A DNA stretch of 64,000 nt from Plutella xylostella (GCF_932276165.1 NC_064011.1:5411501-5475500), one strand, 5' to 3'. Positions 1-10,990 are shown, counted from the stretch's first letter. The notes: generated from the letters alone by a model not told the origin. Made by a program: numbers and translations.

Positions 1-125
1 TTCAAATCTGCCATACATACTCAGCAATGTATGTCTACAAAACACTTGGACTACACAGTGTGTGAATCTGCCTTATAAGGTTTCATACATTTACCGTCCG
101 TCATACACGTATTTTTTCTGTTTAG

Positions 126-197
126 AACGACCTCCAGGAGAGTTTTCGTTTACTAAAAAGCCCAAGTCGTGGAGACCGAAAGGACCCAAACAAAAAG
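126..197 (+). CDS. Gene A exon, 72 nt, basic
   Basis: Acceptor after a T-rich tract ending TTTAG; donor GTATTT. Phase 1-1. Duplicated at 2267-2338 and, with two added codons, at 50391-50468. Confidence 0.6.
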
Positions 198-2659
198 GTA
201 TTTACAATAGATATTAATAGAATAGGAACGAATACGGCTACTTCAATAAATGCGTCAGTGTTTGGTAAAAAATCACATTTTAAATCACTGATGACATCCG
301 CCAGAGCATAAAAAATGGAAAGCTGACTATCCTATCCCTTCTTGACTTCAGCAATGCTTTTAATACTGTCAATTTCGACATCTTGCGTGGTGTTCTTCGT
401 TCTCTCAACATATCTCCAACGGTGATTGACTGGTTTCATAGTTACTTGCATGGGCGCCAGCAGCGCATCCGTATAGAGGATTCTTACTCTAAATGGTGCA
501 GTACCTCAGCTGGTGTACCGCAAGGTGGCGTGTTGTCCCCTCTCCTATTTATTATCTTTATCAATAGTATATCTCTGCAGGCGACCCGGGAAAGCCGCTC
601 TCCGAATATCGGTTGTGTTGTGGCTTGCGCAGTGTGTACCGTTGCTCCGTCCTGTTGGAACCACATATTCTCCAGTCCTAATTCATCCAATTGCGGCAGA
701 AAAAACTCAGTCTACATGGCACTATAGCGTGCACCGTCCACTGTTGTGGTTTGGCCAGCGACATGACTCCTCCAGCGTGAACAGCGCACCATACAGTCAC
801 TTTGAGCGGGTGTAATGGCACCTCGTGCATCACTCGTGGATTTCCGATGCCCCAAAAGTGATAGTTTTGCTTGTTGACGTACCCGCTGAGGTGGAAATGA
901 TTATGATTCATTGTGATTTTGGTCGAAAATGTTACAAGAAAGATTTTACATCTGTCTAGTACCCAAATGTCAAAACAGATTTGACATTGGCGGCCATTTT
1001 CAAAAATGAGAGCATCGTCCAATAGGGTGTGTTCTTTTGGCCCACCTGTTACATTGCTGGGCTTGTTGTTGATCCGCACATATGTATCAGTGTTGCCTCA
1101 GTGCCGGCACAGATCCGGCGCAGTTCAGTGTCATTGAAAATTATTTTTGCGGTTGCTAACTTATAGTTTTTCCCTGCTAACTGATTGTATACATTTACAG
1201 GAATCTACAGTAAGTCATAATTAAATAGTATAACGTAGGTATAGAGCGGAGGTAGCTCAGTCGGGTACGCGCCCGCTTCTCACGCAAGAGATCCGGGTTC
1301 GAATCCCGGCGCTGACATGTACCAATGAGTTCTTTTAAATTAAGCACAATGTATATCATCGCTCTTACGGTGAAGGAAAACATCGTGAGGAAACCTGCAT
1401 ATCTAGATTTAGCACATCTAGATATGTGAACCCACCAACCCGCAGTGGACCAGCGTGGTGGGAAATGGTCCAACCTTAGGAAGGCAGTTTTGACCTTGTT
1501 GGGGATATGCACAAAGGTTCCACTCGAGAGAGCCAGGTGCAGGTACTTACACCCCCACAGAGAATAGAATAAAATAGTAGGTATATGCTATAAAAAAGCA
1601 TTAAATATTTAGTAAGCCTTGTGTAATACTAGTGTCTCAAGTGAATGCATCATCATCATCAGCATTGAAATACATATGTTATCCTCTGCGTATACAGAGG
1701 ATAAGATAATGTATGTATTGCAATACTGATGATGATGATGCATTCACTTGATAAACTAATATTACACAAGTCTTACTAAATATTTCATGCTTTTTATCGC
1801 ATATTCCTACGTTATAATATTTAATGATGACTTACTGTAGATTCCTGAAGTTGTATACAATCAGTTAGCAGGGAAAAACTATAAGTAGCAACCACAAAAG
1901 CAACCGCAAAAATAATTTTCTCTGACACTGAACTGCGCCGGATCTGTGCCGGCACTGAGGCAACACTGATATGTGTGGATCGGCCTTGAAATGAGATTTC
2001 TTACCAAACACTGACACATTTATTGGAGTATCCGATAAATCCTCCATATAATGGTCTACCACCACCGAACATAAGCAATCCTTAAGCAGCGTCGCTCAAT
2101 TGTCAAATCTGCCGTACTTAACTTGTGGTGGTACGGCTGCTGTTACATTGCTGGGCTTGTTGCATAGTTTTAGGTCTACTAAACACTTTCACTAAACAGT
2201 GTGTGAATCAGCCTTATACGGTTTCATACATTTACCGTCCGTCATACACGTATTTTTTCTGTTTAGAACGACCTCCAGGAGAGTTTTCGCTTACTAAAAA
2301 GCCCAAGTCATGGAGACCGAAAGGACCCAAACAAAAAGGTATTTAAAAATAGAATAGGATTCGAAAACGGCTACTCCAATAAATGCGTCAGTGTTTGGTT
2401 AGAAAACACATTTTAAGGCCGATCCGCACATATCAGTGTTGCCTCAGTGCCGGCACAGATCCGGCGCAGTTCATTGTCAGTGATAATAAAATTATTCTTG
2501 CGGTAGCTGACTTATAGCTTTTGCCTGCTAACTGATTGTATACATCTAGGTATATCATTATTTGTAAAATTTTCAGGAAAACGGAAACGGAACGGAACGG
2601 AAGTTAAAAATAAATCAAGAAAACGTAAACGTAAACAATTACTATGGACAAGAACTTAA
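126..2659 (+). CDS. Gene A: 3' part of a phase-1 micro-exon gene (paralogue of gene B)
   Basis: Four exons with AG/GT borders can be chained: 126-197 (72 nt), 1201-1209 (9 nt), 2267-2338 (72 nt) and 2577-2659 (terminal, ends in TAA). Every internal exon starts with two bases of a split codon and ends with one, so all junctions are phase 1. The encoded tail is strongly basic; the 72-nt exons read RPPGEFSFTKKPKSW and a Lys/Pro-rich end, and the last exon reads KRKRNGTEVKNKSRKRKRK. Exons and flanking introns match gene B exons 10-12, so A and B are tandem paralogues. The 5' part, with any signal peptide, lies left of the window. Function unknown. It could be a decaying copy, but all visible splice sites are intact. 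Confidence 0.6.
287..575 (+). pseudogene. LINE reverse-transcriptase fragment (Jockey-like)
   Basis: The frame reads LLDFSNAF followed by SAGVPQGGVLSPLLF, which are the first catalytic-Asp block and the VPQG block of a non-LTR reverse transcriptase. It is truncated at both ends, before the YADD block, and abuts a mariner fragment on the opposite strand. It resembles the better preserved element at 36.1-38.5 kb. Confidence 0.8.
590..1035 (-). pseudogene. Mariner/Tc1-type transposase fragment
   Basis: Minus-strand translations contain HFHLSGYVNKQNYHFWG, then HEVPLHPLKVTVWCA and, in another frame, MWFQQDGATVHTA. This is the central to second-Asp part of the DDE domain typical of mariner-like transposases. 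The frame changes near 680 and both ends are missing, so it is a dead fragment. Confidence 0.8.
1201..1209 (+). CDS. Gene A 9-nt micro-exon
   Basis: GAATCTACA lies between acceptor ATTTACAG and donor GTAAGT, phase 1-1, with two complete codons (Ile, Tyr). The downstream intron matches the one after the 33-nt exon 50056-50088 of gene B, so it is probably the shortened equivalent of that exon. An inverted copy with its own AG and GT borders lies on the minus strand near 1837-1845. Confidence 0.45.
1244..1576 (+). mobile_element. tRNA-derived SINE, family 1, full copy
   Basis: The head carries a tRNA-like A box (TAGCTCAGTCGGG) and B box (GGGTTCGAATCC), followed by a conserved body with CATCGTGAGGAAACC and an (AATAG)n tail. 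It is flanked by a 9-bp direct repeat GTAGGTATA at 1235-1243 and 1577-1585. It sits inside one arm of the 1073-1990 inverted repeat. Confidence 0.85.
2267..2338 (+). CDS. Gene A exon, second copy of the 72-nt basic exon
   Basis: Same length, phase and splice signals as 126-197, with two coding differences visible (Phe to Ser in the FTKK segment and a changed Ser codon context). It arose by direct duplication of the intron/exon block. Confidence 0.6.
2577..2659 (+). CDS. Gene A terminal exon, Lys/Arg-rich tail
   Basis: Acceptor AATTTTCAG; two bases finish the split codon, then 26 codons and TAA. The stop overlaps an AATAAA at 2658-2663, which may be the polyadenylation signal. Gene B has the matching exon at 50919-50968 but stops a few codons earlier. 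Confidence 0.55.
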
Positions 2660-2751
2660 TAAAATGACCAACGTAATAAAAAATATGCATCATGTCTATC
2701 ATTTTAATATTCCCAACTTACTTATTAGCTTACATTAGGTACCTTCCGACG

Positions 2752-3431
2752 ATATAGTCTTGTTCGCTCCGTCCGCATCAGAATTGACACAAATGCTACA
2801 AGACCTTAGCACGGCGAGCCTTGAGGTGGGGCTGAAGATGAATAGGTCTAAGACTCAAGTCATGACCAATAGCGCCAAAAGTAGGGTCGAGGTAGACGGG
2901 CAGGAAATAGGATATGTCGATGAGTATATCTACTTGGGCCAGATAGCATCCTTCGAAAACAGGCAGGACAAGAAAGTCGAAAGACGCATTAACAACGCCT
3001 GGAAGAGCTTCTGGTCCATGAAAGATCTTATGAAGGGCACTCTCCCTCTAACACTCAAACGCCAACTCATCGACATGTGTATACTGCCTGTCCTAACCTA
3101 CGGCGCACAGACTTGGTCTCTGACCGAGCATCAGAAGTCCAAACTCAAGGTTTGCCAAAGAGCGATGGAGCGTACTATACTTGGTGTACGAAGGATTGAC
3201 CAAATCCGGAACACCACGCTACGCTCCTCGACTCGTATAACTGATGTGGGCGCGCAGACTGCTAAGCTGAAGTGGGCCTGGGCAGGCCACGTCTGTCGCA
3301 TGCACCCGGACCGATGGGCCAGAATTGTCACCGAGTGGGTGCCCAGTGATGGACGTCAATTTATAAGGAGGCCTTTGCCCAGCAGTGGGACACTAACCAG
3401 GCTACATAAAAAAAATAGAATTAGGTACTAG
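2752..3431 (+). pseudogene. LINE fragment: C-terminal part of an endonuclease/reverse-transcriptase protein (RTE-like)
   Basis: One frame of about 200 codons includes EVGLKMNRSKTQVM (post-catalytic RT block), then LTYGAQTWSLTEHQ, ERTILGVRRIDQIRN and KLKWAWAGHVCRM, the C-terminal region conserved in the EN-RT LINEs abundant in Lepidoptera. The catalytic YADD block is missing at the 5' truncation. The 3' end has the motif GAGGCCTTTGCCCAGCAGTG and an A-rich tail. A minus-strand relative lies at 6002-6562. Confidence 0.85.
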
Positions 3432-3433
3432 TA

Positions 3434-3783
3434 GAGCGGTGGTAGCTCAGTCGGGTAAGCGCCCGCTTCTCACGCAAGAGATGCGGGTTCGAATCCCGGT
3501 GCTGACATGTACCAATGAGTTCTTTGAATTGTACAATGGATACCATCGCTCTTACGGTGATGGAAAACATCGTGAGGAAACTTTGCATAGTGATCTAGAT
3601 ATGCACTCCAGCACCAACCCACAGTGGACCGGACTGGAGACCGATGGATGGACGTGGTGGGAAATGGTCCAAGCTTGAGAAGGCACTTTAGACCTTGGGG
3701 ATATGCACAATGGTTCCCCTCGAGAAAGCCAGGTGCTACTTTGGTACCTACTAACACCCCCACAGAGAATAGAATAGAATAGT
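3434..3783 (+). mobile_element. tRNA-derived SINE, family 1
   Basis: Same head, body and (GAATA)n tail as the copy at 1244-1576. It is inserted directly behind the LINE fragment; no clear target duplication was found. Confidence 0.8.
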
Positions 3784-3785
3784 CT

Positions 3786-4023
3786 AGGGTATCGAAGAAG
3801 CTCGTAGAAAATGAAGAACAACTGGAACCAACACCTTCCACATCGTCAGTGACGCAGCCTCCACAGCCTATATCCTCGACGACGGTAACAAAGGCTCAGC
3901 GCCAGAAAAAGTAGAACTCACAAGAGAGTGGAGGTTTCTAGATATTCCAGAAAAAGCTGAGAAGGAGTACCGTGAACCAGATTTCTTGGAAAACCTGGAA
4001 AACCCAGTGCATCAAATGTAATG
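3786..4023 (+). pseudogene. Unrecognised coding-like fragment
   Basis: One frame reads LVENEEQLEPTPSTSSV through a Pro/Ser/Thr-rich stretch to a stop near 3915. A +1 frame then continues with ELTREWRFLDIPEKAEKEY to a stop near 4021, followed by AATAAA at about 4164. Composition looks coding, with one frame change. It could be the 3' exon of a lost gene or of a retroelement; I do not recognise it. Confidence 0.3.
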
Positions 4024-4452
4024 TTGCTTTACATTACCAAATGCTCTTTTCTTTTTCATACTCAATAACACATCCAATTATGTATTTTTACGTAATAATT
4101 ATAAGATTTAAATAGGTAATATGTTAGTTTATTTCTTTTCTCTATCTATTTTTTAACTTCGTAGAATAAATAAGAAAGTGAATACAATCGTTTTATTTCC
4201 CAACGAAATCCATAGCCACTAACAGTATCTTACATGTATGTATATTCCTACTGTTCCATTATTGGAACGGTTACAAAACTAAAAATCTAAAAAAGATATT
4301 ATTTTTTTTGGTATGCAGATCTCATTATACACCTATAAGCCTGTCCTGATATGAGTTTCATAAAAATTGAACTTGTTTTACTATGGTTGGGATGATACGA
4401 GTTAATTTTGGACAAGTGTAATGAAGTCGCTCGGATAAAATTTTAATATCTG
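4024..4452. other. AT-rich stretch with no recognised feature
   Basis: Only short open frames and no family motif were seen. It ends at the ATCTG target repeat of the LTR element. Confidence 0.4.
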
Positions 4453-4533
4453 TGAGGAATATCGATGCAAATAGAAAGACAATTTATACGAGACTGGTTT
4501 ATTATTCGTTTACCCACATAACAATATATTACA
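4453..4533 (-). repeat. 3' LTR of the Gypsy element (81 bp)
   Basis: Matches 9284-9364 over 81 bp; begins TGAGGAATATCG and ends ATATTACA on the plus strand. Confidence 0.85.
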
Positions 4534-4984
4534 TTTCCCCTCTTATAAGAAAAATGATTAGGTAATTAAGTTTAAATACAACTAAACATAAATGGGTAAG
4601 TACAATAGTTTTAGTGTGGCTGGCAAGTCCGAACTTCGTCTTGAACACCCTGTCACACTGAGCACAGTATAATAAGTACATAATCTCTAGTATCTACCTA
4701 CCCCTTATTCTTTTAATCGTTTGATAAAAATAAGTAAGTAAGAAAGTTATGTTTATATTATGGTTATGTTTATATGTGATTAGATGATAAACAAAAAAAA
4801 AATCTTAAGTTTAATACAAAGCATAATAAGTACACAATGACATATAGATAGTTACATATACAGCTATCTACGAAACTTTAACTGTACTTACTAATCTCAT
4901 ACTATCAGAACCTTAACTACTTAGGTACTTACTTAAAGTATATGTATTTCAAACACGGCCTTCATACCACAGTTAAACAAAGGA

Positions 4985-5401
4985 TTAGGATTCCTGAGTC
5001 ATGGAATCATCAATATTAATATGATTTTTGTATCTGCGTCTATTATTTACCCAATCCCCGGAAGTGGACTGTTGCTCAGCGTCACTCACCAAACACTTCG
5101 GCAGCCCGAACCTGGAGAAGCATTCCCTGAGTCTGTTGGAAAGTAAATTAGCCGATGTACCAGTCCCCATCAGGAAGACTTCGATCCTCTTAGAGTGAGA
5201 ATCGAGTACTAAAAAATTATATTTACCCTGGTATTGTAAAAAATGCACCGTGCACCTCCTCCAGGATCTGCGCAGCTTCTCCGGCACCACGACCCTGTAT
5301 CCCCACACTATACATCCATGATCTATGTGTAGATTTTCTCTGCGATGAAAATATGCTTTCTCATCGTCGGAATCGCCCACCACGGTAGGCCATCCACTCA
5401 T
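4985..5401 (-). pseudogene. Gypsy integrase remnant
   Basis: The minus-strand frame contains VVVPEKLRRS followed directly by GKYNFLVLDSHSKRIEVF, then RFGLPKCLVSDAEQQS. This is the integrase core around the first and second acidic residues. The HHCC region and the last acidic residue are missing, so the domain is internally deleted and truncated. Confidence 0.75.
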
Positions 5402-5990
5402 TATGTCATCACGCCATAAATTTTACATAATGTTTTGTCTGATTTAGTCGCGTGTGCTACGTCTTTGTGACTTAGAGGAAAAGTGTCCTCAACAAAATGT
5501 AGATATGCCGCGTCGTCTCGGTCCTCTGCCTTTGTTTTCGATAACGGTAATCGTGATAGGCCGTCAGCGTTACTATTCATTTCGGATTTTACAAACACGA
5601 TATTAAAATCGTAAGCCGCCAGACGCACCGCGTACCTCTGTAGGCGGCTGGCTGCAGTCTGCGGTATCCCCTTTTTAGGCCCAAAAATATAGCTTAAAGC
5701 TTTATGATCGCTACGTAGCGTAAAATGCCTACCGAAAAGGTATTGGTGATGCCTCGTAACTCCGTAGACGATGGCCAGCACCTCCTTGTCCACCTGGCTG
5801 TAGCGGCGCTCGGCGTCATTGAGCCACCGCCAGCACCAGCGGCAGCTCCGGCGAGTAGTGCGCCAGCACGGGGTCGCTCGTCAGTCTTACCTTTATCTCC
5901 TCGAAAGCGTCATTACAGCTGCCCGACCACTCCCACTTTACTCCCTTTTTAAAAGAGCATGAAGTGGATGTAAAATCGTGCTAAGGTTGG
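5401..5990 (-). pseudogene. Gypsy RNase H domain
   Basis: Minus-strand frame with MDKEVLAIVYGVTRHHQYLFG, FTLRSDHKALSYIFG and EMNSNADGLSRLP. These are the RNase H blocks that follow RT in Gypsy pol, including the conserved D in SDH and in NADGLSR. The part upstream of 5793 is in another frame. Confidence 0.8.
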
Positions 5991-6001
5991 GTATAAAACG
6001 T

Positions 6002-6562
6002 CATCATCAGCCAATAATCATCCACTGCTGGACATAGGCCTCTCCCAAGGAGCGCCACAACACTCGGTCCTCGGCCTTCCTCATCCAACCACTACCCGCC
6101 ACCCGCCTAAGGTCGTCAGTCCAGCGGGCAGGAGGGCGTCCCACGCTGCGTTTGCCTGTTCGTGGTCTCCACTCGAGAACTCATCTACCCCAACGGTTAT
6201 CGGTTCTTCGGCAGATATGACCAGCCCACTGCCACTTCAGCTTGCATATTTTGACAGCTATGTCGGTAACCTTAGTCCTCTGACGGATAACCTCATTTCT
6301 GATACGATCCATCAGAGAAACCCCAAGCATAGCTCTCTCCATAGCACGCTGAGCGACTTTAAATCGGTGGACCAGTCCTACCGTCAGTGTCCACGTCTCT
6401 GCACCATACGTCATCACTGGCAGGACGCACTGGTTGAAGACTTTTGTCTTCAGGCTCTGAGGAATGGCCGAGGAGAATATGTGACGAAGTTTCCCGAATG
6501 CAGCCCAACCCAGTTGGATGCGCCTTGCAGCCTCCTTGTCGAAGTTGCTTCTGCCTAGCCGA
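6002..6562 (-). mobile_element. 5'-truncated RTE-like LINE inserted in the Gypsy pol region
   Basis: A 10-bp target duplication TATAAAACGT (5992-6001 and 6563-6572) flanks it. The minus strand reads NQCVLPVMTYGAETWTLT, ERAMLGVSLMDRIRNEV and KLKWQWAGHIC, the same C-terminal region as the plus-strand fragment at 2752-3431, and ends in the same 3' motif. It interrupts pol between RT and RNase H. Confidence 0.88.
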
Positions 6563-6574
6563 TATAAAACGTGC

Positions 6575-7193
6575 ATAGTAATTAATAAAACCCAATAAAG
6601 CTCGTAGCTGAGACACATTTTCGGGTTTGGGCATTTTAGTTATGGCACTAACTTTACTTGTGTCTGTATAAAGACCGTGTTTATTAATTCGATAGCCCAG
6701 GTAACAGAACTCATTTTTTAAAAATTCGCATTTAGAGAACTTAATTGTTAACCCGGCTTCTCTTAATCTAGTAAGCACAGCTCTTAGATTTTCCAAATGA
6801 TGAGTTTTGTTCCTGCCACTCACACAGATATCATCTATAAAGGATACCACAAAATCAAGACCATTTAGCGTATCAAAAACATTTTTTTACAGTTTTTCTG
6901 GCAGGCACTTAAGACCAAAAGGTGCCCTACGATATACAAAAGTTCCTACATGCGTAGTAATCGCTGTAAGCGGTTGTGAACTCTCAGATAATTCAAGTTG
7001 CATGAATGCATTCTTAAAATCTAATTTACTGTATTGATCCCCTCCACTTAGCGTCGCAAATAATTCTTCGATTTTAGGCAGTGGGATATGATAATATTTT
7101 AATAATTTATTTACCGTCACTTTGTAATCGCCACATAAGCGAATAGAACCGTCCGGCTTAATAATCGGCACAATAGGAGTTCCATAATCGGAT
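6575..7193 (-). pseudogene. Gypsy reverse transcriptase
   Basis: Minus-strand blocks: SIRLCGDYKVTVNKLL, YSKLDFKNAFMQLEL (first catalytic Asp), and VSFIDDICVSG (the YxDD position, here FIDD), then ALLGFINYYARF. The two halves are in different frames around 6850-6890, so the domain is not intact. Confidence 0.85.
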
Positions 7194-7197
7194 CCAT

Positions 7198-8470
7198 CAT
7201 GTAACGTTATTTATTTCTTCCAAATAAATAACTTACATATTAGTAAATAACTTCTTAATTTAATTGTAAATTCCCTTTTTTTAAAAGTATCGACTTTATC
7301 GATAACTTTATCTTCGCGTCGATAATTCTTCAAATTATCGACGCGTTCCCATCCCTAGCCAGCGAAGCGGTCTTTTGTTCATGTCCCCACTATCGCGGCA
7401 GCCCCACTCGGTGACCACTGGCTCTCGATCATTCGGCCACGGGCTACGGCATCGACTGCGCGTGACCCTACCTCACGGCAGTCCTCTAGGTGCCTAGCCC
7501 GCTCTAAAGTGTCGAATGACCTAGACTTTACCAGTGGTACCTTGTGCGTGTCTTCCCCAATATCGGGTAAGTGTGATCAGACTTGCTTAGCTCATTTTAG
7601 GGCCCTATTTGTGTTTTAAACGTTTACAACTGTATTTTAAAAGTATTAATTTAAATTTGTTTAACGTAGCTTCCATTTTATTTTATTCGCTGCTTACGCC
7701 GCTTACGAGTTAGCGAATAGCTAACTTTACTACTTACTAACTGCGCACTTATAGCAGCCAAGATGGCGGATATGCAATTACGCATTATCATTTATTCATC
7801 AGCTTTCCTGTTTCTTTTATTTTATCTTTTTGAATACGCTAGCTTACCTTTTATCCAAATAATGCTGCAGGTAGTCTACCGCTTTTGGCCTTTCTTAATA
7901 ATTTCTATATTATCTTTAAGTAATTTATGTTAGGTATTCCGTTCTGGTTTCCACTGCCGCCTCAATCAAGCTAGATTAGGTACTCTGCTGTAGGTCTTGA
8001 TGACGGTATGTGGAACCTAGACGATAACGGTGTACTGATGCGTTGGATTTCCATCTTTTCCAGGGTCCAAGGTCCACGCTACTACTCCAAGGTTCACGCT
8101 TACGTCCACGGTACGGTTTACCGACTCCACGGTCCACCTACGTGGTTTCTACGGCTCGCCCTCTACGTGCTGGTTCGGCAACCCCCTGCCTTCGTGTTGC
8201 TGACCACGCCGCGCAGCCGACCTACACGCCACGCGCACGCAACGGCCACGTGACCTGCCTGCCTACCTACCTGGGCACTGGAGAAGAGGACTTCCACGCC
8301 GGTCGCGTTATCGGGATTCCACGCCGATACTCTTCGACTCAGGGGAGTCCCTATCCGTACCGACTGAAAACTGACTGATCGTGTAGTGTAGGCCTAACCC
8401 ACGTTGACCTTTAAATAAATTTGTGTCAAGCTGAACCCTGGCTTCTCATTTCTTCTCTCCTCTTAGCTAG
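7198..8470. mobile_element. 1.27-kb insertion in Gypsy pol, solo-LTR-like
   Basis: The Gypsy frame ...LVKNG at 8471 upward continues as SDYGTPIVP below 7197, so everything between is an insertion, flanked by CCAT at 7194-7197 and 8471-8474. It has no recognisable protein. It carries an AATAAA near 8413 followed by a pyrimidine-rich end, as expected of a retroviral-type LTR, and begins CATGTAACGTT. It could be a solo LTR of another retroelement; terminal TG...CA is not clean. Confidence 0.55.
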
Positions 8471-8738
8471 CCATTTTTCACAAGCGCGAGAATCAACTTT
8501 ATAAATAATACATTAATACCTTCGTCCTGTAGACGTTTAAGTTCATTTTCCACTGGCTCTCGCAACGCCAGTGGAAGGGCGCGCGATTTGAAAAATACCG
8601 GCGTGTTATCAGACAAGTGCAGAGATAATTTATGTTTATAAGTCCCAATTTCGTCTGTAAATACTTCAGGAAATTCTTGTTTCAATTCTAAAACTATCGG
8701 ATCAACATCTTCTTTTAGGTGGAACAAGTTTAATGATT
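8467..8738 (-). pseudogene. Gypsy pol segment just before RT
   Basis: Minus-strand frame with EFPEVFTDEIGTYKHKLSL and RALPLALREPVENELKRL, the conserved leader of Gypsy RT. The protease that should precede it was not found between this segment and gag, so it appears deleted. Confidence 0.75.
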
Positions 8739-9245
8739 TTAATTTAAGTTCGCCTCCAGCGCCAGCGCCAGCTCCACTGCCTTCTTGTAGTCGAGACTGG
8801 TCTCCGCGAACAAGCGAGACCGTATCTCCTCGCTGCGTAAACCAGACACGAATTGATCTCGGAGATTCACTTCCAACTGCTTTTCAAAGTTACAATGGGT
8901 AGCCAAGTGTTTCAAACTTTGTAGGAACACATTAAGTAATGTTTTCGCCTTGTCCTTGCCGCCGCTGGCGAAACACGTGGCGCTCGGCTATTTCGGATCT
9001 ATTGGCTCCAGATGATTTTTCACCAGCTCCACCCATGTGTCGAAGGGTTTATCCTCCGGGTTGTCTGGAGCACACAGGTCACACATCAGCCTGTAGGTCG
9101 GCGCCTCGACATGCGTCACCAGCGTGGCCACGCGTAGGTTATCTTTAATGTCGTTCAGCAGAATGAACTGCTTCACTAAACGCACATATGCTGGCCAGTT
9201 TTCACCTCCTTCCAGATCAAATCCGTGTATTTTTCCGATCGGCAT
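8739..9245 (-). pseudogene. Gypsy gag fragments
   Basis: Two minus-strand frames. One starts MPIGKIHGFDLEGGENWPAY (8988-9245), the other has LRDQFVSGLRSEEIRSRLF (8739-8930). They match the layout of the gag of the better preserved element at 21092-25527, which has LRDRFVLGM in the same place. The zinc-knuckle region is missing. Confidence 0.75.
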
Positions 9246-9283
9246 CTTGATAATTCACTAATTTTAAATTTAAAAGTCGCCAC

Positions 9284-9364
9284 TGAGGAATATCGATGCA
9301 AATAGAAAGACAATTTATACGAGACTGGTTTATTATTCGTTTACCCACATAACAATATATTACA
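9284..9364 (-). repeat. 5' LTR of the Gypsy element (81 bp)
   Basis: Partner of 4453-4533; followed by the target duplication ATCTG at 9365-9369. Confidence 0.85.
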
Positions 9365-9369
9365 ATCTG

Positions 9370-10600
9370 AAATGGATTTATCACAATTCACTTATTGTAA
9401 GCTGGTTCTGGATTTTATTATAAATCAATATTCGTCGTCAGTTTAGTTCATTTTTCGCTTACTCAAATTCATAGCGCTCAAGTTATTAAAACAGTATGTC
9501 ATCATCAGTCGCAAAGTTTTTTTTTTGTTCGCTCGTTTTATAATTCCCCTTACTTAATTAAGAAATTACTAACAACAAGTAATAACTTCTTTATAAATAC
9601 GGGTGTTGTTAGTACTTAGCCGTATAGCCAGATAATAGTTATCTGGGGAATAATAATTCTGATGAAGGTTATGCACGTCAGAATATTTGTATGTATTAGA
9701 CAGTGACAGCAACAATTTAATTCGTCAGATAACATTAATTTAATAAATTTATCTGACTATTGACAAATTGTCCCGAATTATCGGGAATTTTATCGATTTC
9801 GACTCACAGAATAATCAAGATAATTATTCTGAGTGTAGACGAGCCTTAATATTAATATCGGCGAGTTGAGGGTAGACGATAATATCCACGTAAGCGAGCA
9901 GCGCGTGAGGGTTTTTCTCTTTTGTGTGAGCAGCCGCGGTGAGCAGACGGTCAGAGTGAGGGAGTGATCAGTATCGTGGGTGCGTGAGCACCCGGCGGAG
10001 CGGAGCCGAGGCGCCCAGGCTCGGGGAGCCGAGGCGGGCGTGATGGCCCGGTTCAGACAACAGCCAGTTACAGCAAGTGCGCAGCTAAGTGACCTTTCTA
10101 CTTACCTTTTATCTCTCGTTTATGATTGATAAGTTATACACTTTATTTCTTGATGGACCAATTGTGTTTATAATGAGTAAGGAAACTAAGGAGGTAATGT
10201 AAGGTTTAAAGGAGGTACATACCGTACCCGTACTGTGTGATAATGGATAGATTAAATATTCAGTGCGCCAGGGAAATAGTCCCATGTGATCAGTGTAAGG
10301 AGCTAGGGAAACAGTCCTATGTGATCAGTCCCAGGGAACAACCCTGCTAGCGAGGCACGGGGTGGCTATAGGGGAGGTTGGAGGCCACTGGGGTGAGACC
10401 CCTAAGAACATCAGGATTATCCTTGACATTCAGACGATCAGGTTATTAGACTGATCGGTCATCACGTGTGCGTGATATTAAGTAACTAATTTGTTTATGA
10501 TATATCCCATATTCAGTTCGTCACCGTGATTAGTATGTTTGTACTAATCACGGTTATTAACAGTTCAGATATTCGCGTTTACTCATATAAATAGTTTAAT
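9370..10600. repeat. Degraded repeats, no gene
   Basis: At about 9640-9760 a segment with TTAGACAGTGACAGCAACAA recurs near 58600-58720. At 9890-10075 there is a GC-rich patch with a repeated GAGCCGAGGCG motif, like a retroelement 5' untranslated region. No open frame of recognisable type was seen. Confidence 0.4.
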
Positions 10601-10604
10601 GAAT

Positions 10605-10990
10605 TCGCGACATGGTGGAGATGCTGAAAGAAATTGCTGACTCCCTCCTTCTCATGAAAATAGCAAGGGGTGATGTCGACTGTCCCGAGCTTCTGTCTAG
10701 ATTAAATTATTGTGTGCCGAACAGACCTCGAAGATCTCCACCAACATTTTACGTTCCGAATGTATCTACTAATTACAGACAGAACACTTATTTATGGCGA
10801 GCGTGCAACAATTTTAATAAATTAGCAGAGCACATTGACATCGACATATTCCACTCAAGTATCTCATCAGCGAGGCGTAAGCTTAGTAATATGTTTTTTG
10901 AACCGTAGCCTAGATTAATCTATTATGTTAAAAAATATTTACACTGTCATTTCATCAACATAGTTAAAACAAAATGTTATTATTAGGTAA
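10605..10990 (+). pseudogene. LINE C-terminal fragment (Jockey-like)
   Basis: An open frame of 98 codons ends with RRSPPTFYVPNVSTNYRQN and LWRACNNFNKLAEHIDI, the C-terminus found after RT in Jockey-like LINEs. The RT itself is absent. Confidence 0.65.

Larger units (their letters stand above)
1..2576. repeat. Direct and inverted duplications of a gene A intron/exon block
   Basis: The stretch at about 1-282 plus 1073-1690 is repeated in direct orientation at about 2085-2576, and again, more diverged, around gene B exons 10-11 (about 50050-50560). A partial copy in inverted orientation occupies about 1697-1990, so 1073-1690 and 1697-1990 form a hairpin centred near 1693. The first copy has been interrupted by an RT/mariner insertion (about 283-1040) and a SINE (1244-1576). 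Each direct copy carries the same 72-nt exon. Confidence 0.8.
4453..9364 (-). mobile_element. Gypsy-type LTR retrotransposon with 81-bp LTRs, defective
   Basis: Direct repeats 4453-4533 and 9284-9364 (81 bp, TG...CA ends) are flanked by the 5-bp target duplication ATCTG (4448-4452 and 9365-9369). On the minus strand the 5' LTR is followed by a TGGCGAC primer-site-like start, and the 3' LTR is preceded by a purine tract AAGAGGGGAAA. Coding order on the minus strand is gag, RT, RNase H, integrase, as in Gypsy/Ty3. The frames are broken in several places and part of integrase is missing. Two later insertions are present (6002-6562 and 7198-8470). Confidence 0.88.

Noticed and set aside
1244..1320. 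tRNA gene
   Set aside because: A and B boxes are present but the cloverleaf does not close, and the sequence continues into a repeated SINE body with target duplications.
10965..10986. Micro-exon before GTAAGT at 10987
   Set aside because: The segment between AG and GT is not a multiple of 3 and lies behind a LINE fragment.
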